From the NCBI RefSeq assembly GCF_932274485.2, contig NC_065883.2, forward strand, positions 61,299,210 through 61,363,209: a stretch of 64,000 nt of DNA, in the 5' to 3' direction. Origin of the DNA: Patella vulgata. Its lineage: Eukaryota > Mollusca > Gastropoda > Patellidae. Shown here piece after piece: positions 21,501 through 30,884 of this stretch (positions are counted from its first letter, which is position 1; the number at the start of each line of letters is the position of its first letter). The position numbers were made by a program, and so were the translations under genes. The notes beneath the pieces were generated by a model. The model made no database searches, was not told the DNA's origin, and saw only the letters and a program-made list of their open reading frames with translations.

Positions 21501-24255
21501 ATTCTAATGCAAAGAACTATAAACACATAGGTTTTTTTTTAAAAAAAATATGTAACATGAATTTCTGTTTTGATTGTTTTGTAAACTTGTATGACAGTAT
21601 AATTGTTTTGTTACATCTGAGAACATACTTCATTGAGATTTAATGATATGTATAATATGAAAAACAAGTAATAACTAAAAAAGACATAGGTACTTGAAAA
21701 AATATATTTAATAATATCGAACTGGAATGATTGTTTTGCATACTTGTAAAGCGATGAATTTTTTGTTACATCTAAGAAAATATTCCATTCGGGCATAATG
21801 ATATGCAACTTTGAAAAACAAGTAACAGTTTATTACTAAAAAAATTAGTGATATGTTTACAAATCATACCCGAGTTTGAAACCTATATGTACATAAAACA
21901 TTAAGACATGTCAATCCATCATTGTTACAGACGCATTCTTTTAAATAAGGAAATCAATCAAAAGCACTAGAATCATTAGGGGTTTACATTTAAATATCAA
22001 ATTAATCGAAGGATCAAGTTCTCAACCGAAACTTGCTGTAATTGAAGGTATAATCCTATCGCAAAATAACCCGGTTATTTTCAAATTCACAATATTGATC
22101 TAATTCAGTTTAATATTAATCAACATACACCCTTAATACAGTAATGTCCACTCTTTTTTTTTTAAAAAAAGGGGCAACTGTGCTTATTGCCATTTCAGGT
22201 TTAAGTAATGTATAAATTTAAACTTTATAAAACTGATATATTTGGAGTCGAATTGCCCTCTCAAAAGCTGCATGAAATAAATCTTAACGGAAGAAAATGT
22301 CATAATAAAGTCAGTTATGTGTCAACGATGAGCTATTTGAGGCAATATGCTGTTTTATTGGTATGTTATCAGCCCCAACGTATGTTACCCTTTGACATAC
22401 TAACAAAATGATAAATGGTATTAAAAGTTAAAATTTCAAAATTCTGATAGCTTTCATACGCTATGAATAATTATTTTACATAATCTTACTAGGGCATATA
22501 ACACGCATTTGACACCCACTCTGTCCATTTTCTCATAGATGTAATGGAATTAAATGCATTTCGAAATGTAATGTCTTATTATTTTTTTTTCTGTCCCCAG
22601 TTTTGCTTTACAGTTAACAAATCAATTTGATATTGAATTAACACTTCACAAAAAAATAGTCCATAAATTTTGCCCTAAAATAAAACATTTGCAATTATCT
22701 GAGTGACTTAAATTGTTACAACCCATTGTTACAATCTAGCTCCTCCCAAAAAAATATTCCACATAAAGCATATTCCCTAAAATAAAGCATTTGCAATTAA
22801 AGACCCTTTCATCTGATCTGAATGACTTCTATTGTTATGACCCATACATCACGTGTAAAATCTAACGTTATACGGGAATAAGTAAATACAATGAGCTACA
22901 AAGCCCATAAAAAATCATATTAAATTATTTTCATAAAACTTTAACTATACCGATCTAACCTGGCTGGCTTCAGTGAGTATTATAATACTTAGCAAAAAAG
23001 CAGATTTGATCTCAGAATTCTCAAAGCATGAGCTTGACGCGTCCATTATTAAGTAATAACATTGACTATACAGAAAAGATGGGTTAATTACGAACAGATT
23101 TAGCTCTTAACTCATTTAGCCATAAATAGACACAGCCAAAAATTTATTGTGAATATAAACATAATTTTACTTTATTGGTTTTGTTTACAAATAGATTATT
23201 ATGACTAATAATTAGATGATCTGTCGTTGAACTAGACGCTTCGATCTAGACCACTTCATAATTACGCAGACAGCCATGCGTCAAGTTTATAATAGACATT
23301 TTCTGTATTACGAGGAGTCTATCAACTTTCTTTGATTAAAATATAACGCCACGCGTGATTAAACATATTTCGTATATTCAGTTTAAGTCACAAAATTAAA
23401 AACATACCCCAACACTTAACGCGACAGCATAGACCCATTAAAAAAAACACAACAACAAACAACCAAGCAACCAAGCAAACCAAAACAACCAGTGACAATA
23501 ATAGACAGTTTATAGATGGATACAAACAGATTAATTTTGAGTTTATTCCCTGTGTAGGTCATGTTGAAGAAGAGGGCAAGGAGTAGTATTTCTTTGATAT
23601 ACGTTCTTATCGCAGCACGATTTAAACTAACGAACCCTACCAAAAAATTGCTAAACATCCGTTAGATTTTTTATACGAAAATAAGTATATATATATATAT
23701 TTTCATGGGCTATATTTATAACGTTAACACTGAATATTATTAAACAAGAAAGTAGAAATGTGTCTTACCTCTTTGGTAAAAACTCTGATATGGTGAGACG
23801 CTGGGTGTTTTATTGAAATCCAGAGTTCCCGGAACTTCCGAACTTCTCCAGGTATTATCTATAACATTTAGACGCTGCTGGTTATTATTGCACGTGCATG
23901 AGATGGCACAACAATTTCGCGAACATTCTTCCCGGTTGCCCAATTCCATCTCTCCCCGACAGGAATTGGATTTATAAAGTAGTCCTTCATAACCTTGTTT
24001 CAAAGAATTCGAGTCTCTGACGATAGATTGTGCGTTATTTGTAGAGTCTTGTGGGGAAGAACAAACATTTTGAAGTTTCCAATCATTATTATTTGTCTGT
24101 TTCGTATTTTCTGGCTGGAAAGGGTACACCGCTGCCGGCGAGCCGAAATAACTCGAAGTCCATGATGCCGGATACACCGAATAGTTTCGATCACAATTTG
24201 AAGATTCACTGTAAGCTGTAGGCAAATGCCAACCACGGAATGCATATGGATTCAT
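3268..24255 (-). CDS. Post1: Posterior Hox gene (Abd-B class, probably Post1), two exons
   Basis: Sequence-specific homeodomain transcription factor, expected to act in the nucleus in posterior axial patterning. Coding parts are exon 1 (24255 down to 23769) and exon 2 (3557 down to 3268), separated by a 20,211 bp intron. Exon 1 ends with one base of a codon before GTAAG; exon 2 begins with two bases after a T-rich tract and CAG, and the join makes an Asp codon. The spliced protein is 258 residues: 162 from exon 1, the junction Asp, then 95 more. An intron shortly upstream of the homeobox is the standard Hox arrangement. The homeodomain has PYSKFQ in its N-terminal arm and helix 1, and WFQNRR in helix 3, placing it in the posterior class. 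The TYVSK and RRWELS segments and [14 protein letters not shown] resemble spiralian Post1 more than Post2, from memory of the families, so the symbol is tentative. No YPWM hexapeptide is visible, as is usual for posterior Hox proteins. Both exons are intact. Confidence 0.88.
4089..4342. mobile_element. hAT-like MITE, degraded
   Basis: Left end CAGTCGTTTCCAAACTTTTT followed by CCAAGGAGCCCC is the familiar hAT nonautonomous terminus (CAGnGnTTCCCAAACTTTTT). The right end near GGACCCTATTTTGGAACCAT is its degenerate reverse complement. Internal phrases such as AAAGACCCCATGGTGGCTC fit. No clear 8 bp target duplication was found. Confidence 0.5.
4691..5061 (-). repeat. SINE1 copy, nearly full length
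   Basis: Reads on the minus strand from a tRNA-like head (GGGGTCACGGTGGCTAAGTG, B box GTTCGATCCC) through GGATGGGACGAAAAACCGAG and CACATTGGCGTCCACG to GTTAAATCGCATTTCATTTC. About 370 bp. It is a good reference copy for this family in the window. The pol III A and B boxes are recognisable, so a transcript was once possible. Confidence 0.88.
5645..5945 (-). repeat. SINE1 copy, truncated and with a C-run
   Basis: Shares AATGAAGACGCATTCGTCAT, GACAGCGGCACTACGACCTA and CCATCCGAACGACTAGAC with the other copies. The 3' tail is lost, and a homopolymer C-run at about 5819-5832 lies inside. The head end is degenerate but retains CACTGCGTCC. Confidence 0.75.
5988..6340. mobile_element. MITE-B copy
   Basis: Bounded by TTAA at both ends. 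The left end is TTAAAGATACAT; the right end is ATAATGCATCTTTAA, its inverted repeat. Internal phrases such as AGGGTTGATTATAAGCTTGC and AATAAAGACCTACATTC match the other MITE-B copies. Just to the left, TTAGCTCTTACATAATGCC looks like the right end of another MITE-B sharing the same TTAA. Confidence 0.7.
7246..7554 (+). repeat. SINE1 copy with target-site duplication
   Basis: Nearly complete: head GGGGGCCACCGTGGTAAGTG, perfect B box GTTCGATCC, body, and an (ATTTC)n tail. It is flanked by the 11 bp duplication CTTCGTGATCT at 7235-7245 and 7555-7565, which is the signature of LINE-driven retroposition and fixes both ends of the family. Confidence 0.92.
7690..8480 (+). mobile_element. Penelope-like retroelement remnant (RT C-terminus to GIY-YIG region)
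   Basis: Conceptual translation gives [20 protein letters not shown] and [11 protein letters not shown], matching the Penelope-like phrase [16 protein letters not shown]...SIPYGLARRICTIV at the end of the reverse transcriptase. Further on, [30 protein letters not shown] and [20 protein letters not shown] correspond to the linker and the GIY-YIG endonuclease start. Only the 3' part of the element is present, and it is clearly broken and old. The reverse transcriptase catalytic core is absent. No flanking repeat was recognised. Confidence 0.75.
8490..10480. other. Noncoding intronic stretch, nothing recognised
   Basis: AT-rich sequence without coding signal. The segment 10040-10330 looks like interspersed-repeat sequence by its texture, but no second copy in this window supports that. 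Confidence 0.5.
10481..10678. repeat. Foldback (inverted-repeat) element
   Basis: The arms share TATCGCA, GACCGA and AAAGATATGTTATT in inverted orientation: 10481-10550 against 10610-10678. The roughly 60-base arms are close to identical and surround a short spacer that holds its own ATATGCATAT palindromes. A related fragment lies at 25215-25290. It may be a MITE or a hairpin-forming transcript source. Confidence 0.65.
10850..11113. mobile_element. MITE-B copy, 5' end degraded
   Basis: Shares GTTGATTATGGTCTTGTCAT and the right end TTAGCCCTTGCATAATGCC with other MITE-B copies. The left terminal repeat is barely recognisable. Confidence 0.6.
11205..11282 (-). repeat. SINE1 3' end fragment
   Basis: Reverse complement of the SINE1 tail: ATGAAATAGGGTTCAACGTC followed by CTACTTTTCTGCACCGACC and GGGCTACTGAAG. 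The rest of the SINE is absent. Confidence 0.65.
12235..12520. other. GC-richer unassigned block ending in a SINE1 body scrap
   Basis: 12235-12440 is distinctly GC-richer than the intron around it and is open on both strands for about 80-120 codons, but no family is recognisable. The last part (GTGCACGTTAAAAGAACCC then TTGGCTGTTGGAA) matches the SINE1 body. A run of 15 C lies at 12200-12214 just before it. The whole may be a diverged or chimeric retroposon. Confidence 0.4.
13228..13250. repeat. ATT microsatellite
   Basis: A short run of TAT/ATT triplets directly beside MITE-A copy 1. Confidence 0.7.
13256..13714 (-). mobile_element. MITE-A copy 1
   Basis: Bounded by TTAA. Its ends TTAAAGTAGCTAAGTCTCTA and (inverted) TTAAAGGAGCTAAATAGC form terminal inverted repeats. 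It contains the conserved internal palindrome GGTACACGAATCGTGTACC. About 459 bp. No coding capacity. Confidence 0.82.
14103..14560 (-). repeat. SINE1 copy interrupted by a Mutator-like MITE
   Basis: SINE1 sequence runs from the tail (GAAATGAAATGGAGTTTTAC) to about 14369, is broken by a 145 bp insertion, and resumes at TTCTTGGCCAACACCGTGAG toward the tRNA-like head. The 9 bp duplication around the insert shows the SINE was there first. Confidence 0.85.
14370..14514. mobile_element. Mutator-like MITE, short form, nested in SINE1
   Basis: Ends CAATCTAATTAAAATATAGA and (inverted) CAATCTGATTAAAACACAGA. The 9 bp target duplication TTCTTGGCC is at 14361-14369 and 14515-14523. It shares both subterminal regions with the 1283-1606 copy but lacks its internal 180 bases. 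Confidence 0.87.
14866..15323 (-). mobile_element. MITE-A copy 2
   Basis: The right end TTAGCTCCTTTAA is intact; the left end is decayed (GTCGCTAACACAATATCATC). The internal palindrome is mutated. Otherwise parallel to copy 1 throughout. Confidence 0.78.
15425..15704. mobile_element. MITE-B copy, internally shortened
   Basis: TTAA-bounded. The ends TTAAAGATACATTACGTAAG and (inverted) TTAAAGATGCATTATATAAG are clear terminal inverted repeats. At 280 bp it is shorter than the roughly 400 bp full copies. Confidence 0.78.
16378..16680 (-). mobile_element. MITE-B copy
   Basis: Left end TTAAACATACAATATGCGAG then AGCTAAATATGCC; internal GGTCTTTCTTTAGGCTTGAA and CATAATCAACTCTCGATGGC match other copies on the opposite strand. 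The far end (TCTAATCTCCCATAA) has lost its last bases. Confidence 0.75.
16690..18995. other. Noncoding intronic stretch, nothing recognised
   Basis: Very AT-rich sequence without a coding signal, a repeat copy seen elsewhere in the window, or an RNA motif. Confidence 0.5.
19001..19180. repeat. Tandem duplication, 96 bp period
   Basis: Two nearly identical units begin with TGCGCTTAAATTATATTAAA at 19001 and 19097, each ending in ACAACAGCTGAATAA. The high identity suggests a recent event. Confidence 0.9.
19468..20070 (+). CDS. Orphan open reading frame, 200 codons (doubtful gene)
   Basis: The longest uninterrupted ATG frame in the window after the Hox exon. It lies in the Hox intron on the opposite strand. 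The product would be 200 residues, hydrophobic and Phe/Ile/Tyr-rich with several stretches that could span a membrane (for example [20 protein letters not shown]), and with a Cys-rich patch ([10 protein letters not shown]). No family is recognised. The amino-acid make-up is what translated AT-rich DNA gives, and no splice sites or promoter stand out. A run this long without a stop is nevertheless unusual at this base composition. It could equally be a decayed element or chance. Confidence 0.15.
   Translation: MKHVIWMISFIYSIEISSIQCVDNSQNARWCCASPCHISTDSVLYILNQPFEIRNLFIHVCVRHSLGIPATAGIDVFKWSLRAQLEINNIDIYIYFPFLTFFYIVPDSILRIRIFKFCLKLDYRRKKKYNDHYTISLVPKSGNFIFAFISAISLRLSKAISHQTYFCLRFEPQNYNFLDAHNLTYNDISTIFFILSRVLY
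20109..20140. repeat. GT microsatellite followed by a G-run
   Basis: A GT dinucleotide run (about 8 units) continues directly into about 16 G. It has potential for slippage and for unusual DNA structure. Confidence 0.85.
20915..21065. repeat. Minisatellite, about 27-28 bp unit
   Basis: Five or so units of the type AATGCCCTCAATTAAAATCC plus CTAAAAA, with CTCAATT/CCCAATA variants. The units differ mainly in A-run length. Confidence 0.85.
21070..23700. other. Noncoding intronic stretch near the donor
   Basis: AT-rich. It has A- and T-runs and a short TA repeat at about 23688-23700. Two paralogous-looking segments near 21570-21640 and 21720-21800 share TTTTGTTACATCTGAGAA-like text, hinting at an old local duplication. 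No gene was recognised. Confidence 0.5.
23769..24255 (-). CDS. Post1: Hox exon 1: N-terminal region
   Basis: Encodes 162 complete codons plus one base. I chose the ATG at 24255 because it is the first ATG in this open frame and has A at -3; the frame stays open above it but without another ATG. The start reads [15 protein letters not shown] and is followed by a Tyr/Ser/Pro-rich segment ([19 protein letters not shown]), typical of Hox N-terminal activation regions. The middle is rich in Asn, Gln, Ser and Cys and is probably disordered. The last residues, SPYQSFYQR, lead straight to the GTAAG donor at 23764-23768. No domain other than low-complexity Hox N-terminus is visible. The link to exon 2 is inferred from strand, phase, splice signals and gene architecture; a transcript would settle it. 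Confidence 0.82.
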
Positions 24256-24314
24256 CTTGGAGAGTCGAAGAAGTTCTGTCTCTCGCTTAAAAGTTACACT
24301 TATATGATGCAATG

Positions 24315-24322
24315 TTTATATA
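24315..24322 (-). promoter_or_regulatory. Candidate TATA box of the Hox gene
   Basis: TATATAAA on the minus strand, 60 bases upstream of the chosen ATG. If used, transcription would start about 30 bases downstream and leave a 5' UTR of roughly 30 bases. This is position and motif evidence only; an upstream 5' UTR exon cannot be excluded. Confidence 0.35.
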
Positions 24323-24338
24323 TGTAGACCGAGATACT

Positions 24339-24380
24339 GTCGTCTGCTATGATCGTGATGGTTCAGCGTGTCGTCTGCTA
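24339..24380. repeat. Direct 12-mer repeat just upstream of Hox exon 1
   Basis: TGTCGTCTGCTA occurs at 24339-24350 and again at 24369-24380, exactly 30 bases apart. The copies remain similar for a few bases beyond (ATCGT follows closely in both). The spot is locally CpG-richer than its surroundings and lies 85-125 bases upstream of the Hox ATG, so it may be a promoter element. Confidence 0.5.
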
Positions 24381-24599
24381 CTATCGTCTTCCGTTGTTGC
24401 ACGTGAGGTTCTGTGTTACAGGAGTGCCCGCCCCTACCTCACTACTGTCCACTACTAACAGATTATCTGCTAAAGAGTGTAAGTGACGATGTGATTTGGG
24501 TATTTTCGCACTCGGCAACTGATCCCCGTACTTTGAAATTACTAGCCCACTGAGTCGGTCTTCTATCGCTTGATTGGCGGGTACTAAAATGATCATAAA

Positions 24600-27170
24600 A
24601 TGGTGTGTGTGGTATTTAGCAGTTCGTTTCTACAACCAGCACAGGTTTCTAGGCTTGAGTCACGCTTCGAAGATCTACCGAGCTTCTCTCTTAAACAATG
24701 TTACTAAATTACTTACCATTGGTTTGGTATATTTACCATTCCGCAGACTAAAACGATGGAAAAAGAAATATGCACTCCCTCTATTGGCAATTGCATGATC
24801 TAGACGAATGCTTGTTGAGCGTATTGCTTGTCAGTCAAATATCGTCACAGAAAATGACTGTCAATCATTATGGACGACAGCTTGTAATATTATGTTTTAT
24901 GTGTGTCGATGAAAGTTATAATTTGTTTTGTGTGATAATAAAGTATTATTTATATCATGATGTATAAGAAAATACAGAAACATGACATCTATGAAACTGA
25001 TATTTTTAATAGTGAGATTCGGTATCATCGTATTTTTTTTGGAGGTCACCAGTTAACAAATGCAAAACCAAAATAGACGGCCCATAAACAATTTTTGTCT
25101 CTAAAAATAGAAAATATGCACTGTTTTAAAGCATGTTTTGACAACCCATTAAGTAAATTTGAGTAAACGGTAAAATTTTCGGAATCATCATTATATGTGG
25201 GGTCAAATTAATACGCTGTGTAGAATACGCATATCTATAACATATCTTTCCTTGTCAGTCAATATTGACAAAAAATCTTGTCACTCATTAGTAGGACCGA
25301 TATTTCTATATATTTATTATGTTTGGGTAAATGAAGGCTTCGTTGAAAAATCAATAGAAAGCTGTATAAACTGCCCATATCCATAAGTTAAAACTAATCA
25401 ATGTGAAGAATTTCTGGCCTTTTCTTAAGGATACTAGGAAACGGGCAATGTTTGGATAATTTGAGTTTCAGTCTGGCATAATTTTGATGACTATACATTA
25501 CTGAAATTGAATTCATTACATGCGAAATAAAATGTCATGATTTAAAGCTCAACCACGTCCAAAAATAAACCCCAAACTTAAAAATATCGAAATTATGAGA
25601 TGATTATGGCCTCCACGTGCCACATTAATTGAAATCTCAACATCTAGACAAATATGCAAAACTATGCTTACGTATCTTATTGGAAATATTTGTTTGAAAC
25701 GTGAATATGTTTAGAATGAATATACAATTTCGGTATCAATAAAGCAACAGCATCGTGGTTGAAAATATCACATCGCGATAAGAATATCATGATTGAAAAA
25801 TTCGCAACACAGCAGTATTACATTTAGTTGATTCAAATGCGCTTAGAATCTAATGGTGGAAATCGTTGAAACGTTACAATGGAAAGTAACACAAAATTAA
25901 AGTTATGGTGTTGTGTTTGAAAATGCCAAAGTAATGCATTTGTTATTTTCAGAAAAAAAATCCCATTTCATTAAAATATAATCATAAAAATTATCACATA
26001 ATTGCAGTTAGGATATCATTTTCAATTGAAGGGCAATGGATAAGATGGCATTAAGACCCTTATAATGGAAACTATGACTTTGCTTGATTAACACGTTATG
26101 TCTTTAAATTTATGTTGTATTCAGATTAGAACACAATAGATGGAAAATAGATGAAATTGAAACATTATGATGGAAAACATCACATTAAAGTTAGAACGTC
26201 ATGATGGAAAATATTGCATCAATAAGGCTGAATATTTATAAGAACAAAGAATAAGATACGTATTTTTGTAACGAAACTTCATAACCGTATAATAGATGAG
26301 AATATAGATACAATATAGAGCAATATAGATACAGATATTAGTCCATTTTGACCAAATTTAGCCGCCAAAGTATAATTCAGTAAATAAGACTTTAAGGTTA
26401 GAATGTGATGATACACCTTTAAATGATACATTCTGTTGATATTTAACTATTATTATATATTAATGAGGAAATGTTTACATTATAAACTGTACATTTCATA
26501 CATTTATATTAAATTACAAATACTGAGATGTTTTTCTGTCCAAGAGAAGCTAATAAATATTTTTTTATTTTCAGATGTTTTCCAATGAAGTTTTGGAATT
26601 GTAGACTTATTCTATATTCGTTACGTCATGGAATAATACATATTATAAGGTCCATGGCTACAAGCAGGTGGGTAAAAAAATGGGAATCGAAAATTGCAAT
26701 TTTATGAAATCAAATATTTCAACAACTGGATATCTCTTTATTGTGAAGTTTGTCCTTTATAAATTATCTGCATCAGTCACATTGCAATCCTTTTTAGACC
26801 CCATAAATACATGTAACCTAGGCCATTAAAATCTATAATCCCCAAGGCTAAGACTGTCACAGTTTCATTTCTAAACGTCTTGGACGAACTGACCCCCAGA
26901 AACGTTATAAAATATTTTATTTGTGGACGAACAACGGGGGGTGTCGGCCAGAGGAGGCTGTGCTTTCTTCCTATCTCTACACGACTCCTAGTATAATCAA
27001 ATTTAGATAAACAGAAGTTGACTTATACTAAGTCTCTATATGGTTTATACGTTTACCATGGTCTCAAGTATATGCAAATGATAAACACGAAGGGATCAAC
27101 AGGGTTACTTTGATATACATATAATTTTTACTTTGGTCATTCCATAATACTGACACCCTGTTTAAAAATT
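24600..27170. other. Upstream noncoding stretch of the Hox gene
   Basis: AT-rich. A fragment of the 10.5 kb foldback element lies at about 25215-25290 (ATATCTATAACATATCTTTC; TATTGACAAAAAATCTTGTC). From 25750 to 26230 phrases such as GATGGAAAATA and GATTGAAAAT recur loosely, suggesting an eroded minisatellite. No exon was recognised. Confidence 0.5.
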
Positions 27171-27177
27171 ACAGTAT

Positions 27178-27565
27178 TTAAAGATACATTATGGGAGATT
27201 AGACAAAGATCTGACGGTTATCACTATAATAGTTAAAAACTAGATAATGTAAAGGGAATTTGCTGAAAATGTCAGTCAAATTGATCTACTCTGAACCGAG
27301 ATTTTAGCGATTGAATTTTCGGCCTAATCTCGATCATCATTACTAAAGTCGGTACGATAAAAAATACATAGGATTAAATCAAGAATGAAAGTTAAGCAGC
27401 AAATCGGATCCTAATCCAGTAAATATCGCAGGCTAGATTTGACATCGGGAGTTGATTATGGTCCGGATAAGTTAAGTAATGTCTAATTAATAATTTAGAT
27501 AACATTTCAGGCCTAAAGAAAGACCTGCAATAATCAGATTTAGCTCTTGCATAATGTATGTTTAA
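27178..27565 (+). mobile_element. MITE-B copy, full length
   Basis: TTAA-bounded, 388 bp. Ends TTAAAGATACATTATGGGAG and (inverted) TTAAACATACATTATGCAAG. This and the 51095 copy are the best references for the family. No coding capacity. Confidence 0.85.
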
Positions 27566-28049
27566 GTGATGTAAAAATTCATACACGCCTTACGTTTGTT
27601 AAACAACTCAAATCAAACATATGCATTAAATTCCCTAAAACTGATATTCCTTCAATCATTTGTAAAATGACTCATTTACCGTTTAATATTCACAGTATTA
27701 GGAAATATAATTACGATGTACGTCTTACGTTTTTTTAATATCTGAAATCAAACTTTGGAAATTTGTTATACTGTGATGTAATGTGATGTTAGAGAATGAA
27801 ATTACTAATGAAATAAATCTTTTGTTTACTGAATGACATATATGGTTTTATCAAACTAAATATTTGAGTTCAAAGTAATATATAATTTCATATTAAGATT
27901 GATGTAAATATTCATTCATTACGGTGATGTACATTTTAAATCTATTTCATTATTTGTAAGTACAATTTGCATTGCAATTGACATTAATAACCCATTGAGT
28001 TACAACTGATGCGTTTTCATTTTGTACTATTATTACAATTCTTTAAAAC

Positions 28050-28300
28050 GTGAAATAGGATTTAACGTCCTACTGTTCCATATACGCCCTACAGTGTGCT
28101 CTAAGGAAAATTTCCCCCGGACAACGGCCTACTATTATATCGAATTCCAACTGCCAATGGATCGTTAACGTGCACGCCAATATGTACACGGAACCTCGGG
28201 CTTTCGTACCATCCGAACGACTGTATACGTTCTCCCTTGCCAGACCCTCGGTCCTGCACCGCTCACAAGGAGGAACCCGTCCGAAAAAGCGTATGGCGTA
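28050..28300 (-). repeat. SINE1 copy inserted in MITE-A
   Basis: GGATTTAACGTCCTACTGTT at the tail end, then CATATCGAATTCCAACTGCC-type body and CCATCCGAACGACTG. The head is missing. It abuts MITE-A sequence that has lost its left terminus here. Confidence 0.75.
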
Positions 28301-28307
28301 TGGCTCT

Positions 28308-28799
28308 ATTTTTTGGAACCTTGAAATAGACAAAATGGTTCTAAAAGCACACAATTATGTAATATGAATGTATGTAAAGTGAATTATATTCCATTTATTT
28401 AAAAAATATTGTAATTTCCAATCAATTATGTTCGGTGAAATACGTGACCAATTCAAATTGAACTGAAGTCATTTACACTTGCTTAGTGCTTTCTAAACGT
28501 TTTTAGAATTATTCTCTTGTCGTTTGAAAATCAGCCATAATTAATTATTTCCACATTGTGTTGTAGGATATGTTTTTATTTGTTCATTACAAAAGGCACC
28601 CGAAACCATAGGGTACACGACTCGTGTATTGATTATAAAATGTTAATTGTGTCTTAAATATTGGATATTAGGATGCTATAGTTTCACGGCAAGATAACAA
28701 CATCAATATTGATTGCAATTGATCAACATTGAATTCTAATTTGTGTTTTTAATTTCGAATATTATAGAAAATATTGAGTTAGACACTTAGCTCCTTTAA
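28308..28799 (+). mobile_element. MITE-A copy 3, left end lost
   Basis: Matches other copies from the TGGAACCTTGAAATAGAC region through ATGTTCGGTGAAATACG to the right end TTAGCTCCTTTAA. The palindrome survives in part as GGGTACACGACTCGTGTA. Confidence 0.7.
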
Positions 28800-29488
28800 G
28801 AGATATCAACCTATTTCAAATTTCGCTTTAAATCATAAAATCCTACTATAAATCAACAGTAAACAAGATAAATTATCGTAGAAAGAGCCCTATTTTATAT
28901 TTGAATACGTATATTTGAAGTAAATTAAGTAATTTTACGCTTGTTGAGCACAAAATCTATCCGCTTTTGTTATTTTTATTCACCGTAAAATTAAAGAGAT
29001 TTGGTAACTTTTTACTGTAGCATTTAAACACGTTTATTACCTTTTCATTCATTGTCTTTAGATGAATGAGACATCCCCTTTTCTTACGTGTTAAGTTGTA
29101 AATGTACATGATTAAGAAAGAAATCAGTTTTACAAGCCGTTTTTGTCTGTTGTTGAAGTCTTATTGAGTGATCTAGACATCATTAGAAAGACATTTGGTG
29201 CTTTATGAACACCCAAATGACTCTCTTCCTACTGGGATAATAAGATCCGCACTTCATTGAACAATACAGATATATTTTGGGGTGTTATTTATATGTCTTA
29301 TTGCGAACATTAATTATAATTACCGTCTTTAATTTGCTACAAATATTCCAGAGTACCCTTCCATGTTAACGTTCTTTACATGTTATATTATAACGCCCAT
29401 TTTCAAGGTATTGTTATCACAAACAATTTGGACTGACAAAAAGACATTTACCGCTTCCGCTATACTTTATTTACATTTTATATTATAA
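28800..29488. other. Noncoding stretch, nothing recognised
   Basis: AT-rich, with no gene or repeat copy identified. Confidence 0.5.
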
Positions 29489-30018
29489 ATGACACGAAAG
29501 GTCGTTCAACGTCCTAGTCTTCTGCACCGACGGGGCTTATAGAGACGGACACTTAATATATCCTGATGCAACATTAAAAACACAAAAATATTTAAGTACT
29601 TGGTAGCGTTTGTCCTGCCAGGTACACCTATCGATGTAAACGCGACAATCCGTCAGCGTATCAATTTTAAAATACTGTCTATTACGTATTCTACTCTAAG
29701 CGACGATTCTTCACCTCATACCTTAGAGACCGTCTGAACACTCGTAAACCTTGCAGAACACTTCTTTCGGCACCAGTCGGGACACGTTGCTGTGTCCTAT
29801 GAGGGAAATTGTGCACGGACCGTGGCATTTCTTGAAATCCAACTGACACAGGTTCTTTTAAGGGTTCGCAAAACTATCTGAACGACAAAACGACGTTTCC
29901 TTGCGATTCCATCCGCCACTATTGACATGAGGGGAAACAACGCTAAAATACCCCGAGGAATTCACTCGGCCAACATTGAGATCGAGTCTGGTTAGTGAGC
30001 CAGCACCTTACACACCGA
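29489..30018 (-). repeat. SINE1 copy with internal insertion
   Basis: Tail part at 29489-29548 (CGTTCAACGTCCTAGTCTTC; GCACCGACGGGGC). About 210 bases of unrelated sequence follow, then the body resumes near 29765 and ends in a head with GAGTCTGGTTAGTGAGCCAG. The inserted segment is not recognised and shows no obvious terminal repeats. Confidence 0.65.
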
Positions 30019-30115
30019 ATGTTATAGAAAGTTATAATATCCCATTTTATTTCATGCATACCTAAGACACAGTGGCACCCAGTTTAAACGGGAATACAAA
30101 CACGCACTGTTACAG

Positions 30116-30401
30116 TAGGAGAGGAGAGGAGAGGAGAAATGGGGTTTAACGTTCTCTTGACACAAACTAGGTCATTTCGGGACTAACATATGGTTCAGTT
30201 TTATTTCCATAATTCGCTTGCGCGTAGGGGCCTTTAGCAGTGGGAAGAAACCGGAGGACCCGGAGTAAACCCACGAGGTTGGACATGCGACCCTACTCCT
30301 TGTCACGTACAACCGGGGATTCGAAACCACGCCAGTCGACTCAATGACAGACTGTATGATACAGCGCGCACGCTAACCATTCTGCCATCCACCCCCCACG
30401 T
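30116..30401 (-). repeat. SINE2 copy with target-site duplication
   Basis: Complete copy on the minus strand. The tail here is GGAGA repeats (CT-rich on its own strand), and the head has GGATGGCAGAATGGTTAGCG. Flanked by the 10 bp duplication ACTGTTACAG at 30106-30115 and 30402-30411. Confidence 0.9.
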
Positions 30402-30884
30402 ACTGTTACAGGGAAGTGCAATAGACATTTCCGCAACCGAAACACTCCTATATCAAAATTGGTACTCTTTCTATTACAGCTATTTCCGTACCTGACCCTC
30501 CCCTATATCAGAGTCGGTATTGTTTCTTTCTATTACAACGATTCATACCTTTAGAGTTTGAAACTGAGTATTATGACCCAAGGATATTCCATCTGAGATA
30601 TCATAGCAAATATATTTCCAACAATAACGCCGTTCTGATAAATAACTAAAATTGACCAAAATCCCACCAAACTGAATAATAAATCTACCAAACGTCAAGC
30701 ACGTGGGCATTTATTTGATTAAAACAACACATGTTTCAAAAATATATATATTGAAAATATTGATTTGTACAAACCAATTATCATAGACCAATTTGACTTT
30801 ACATCATGATATACACGTACAAGAGATACACTTATTTAAAAATCGGAATCATCCTCTCTCCACGTGTTTTAATAGTTATTATTT

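Larger units (their letters stand above)
3558..23768 (-). other. Single large intron of the Hox gene
   Basis: The intron is 20.2 kb, phase 1, with a GTAAG donor and a T-rich tract plus CAG acceptor. It holds a hAT-like MITE, several SINE1 copies, a Penelope-like remnant, MITE-A and MITE-B copies, a Mutator-like MITE, a foldback element, a 96 bp tandem duplication, a 27-28 bp minisatellite and simple repeats. No second homeobox or other host exon was recognised. Stretches with nothing I can name are about 6341-7234, 8500-10480, 11290-12230, 12520-13255, 16690-19000 and 21070-23700; these are AT-rich. Confidence 0.8.
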
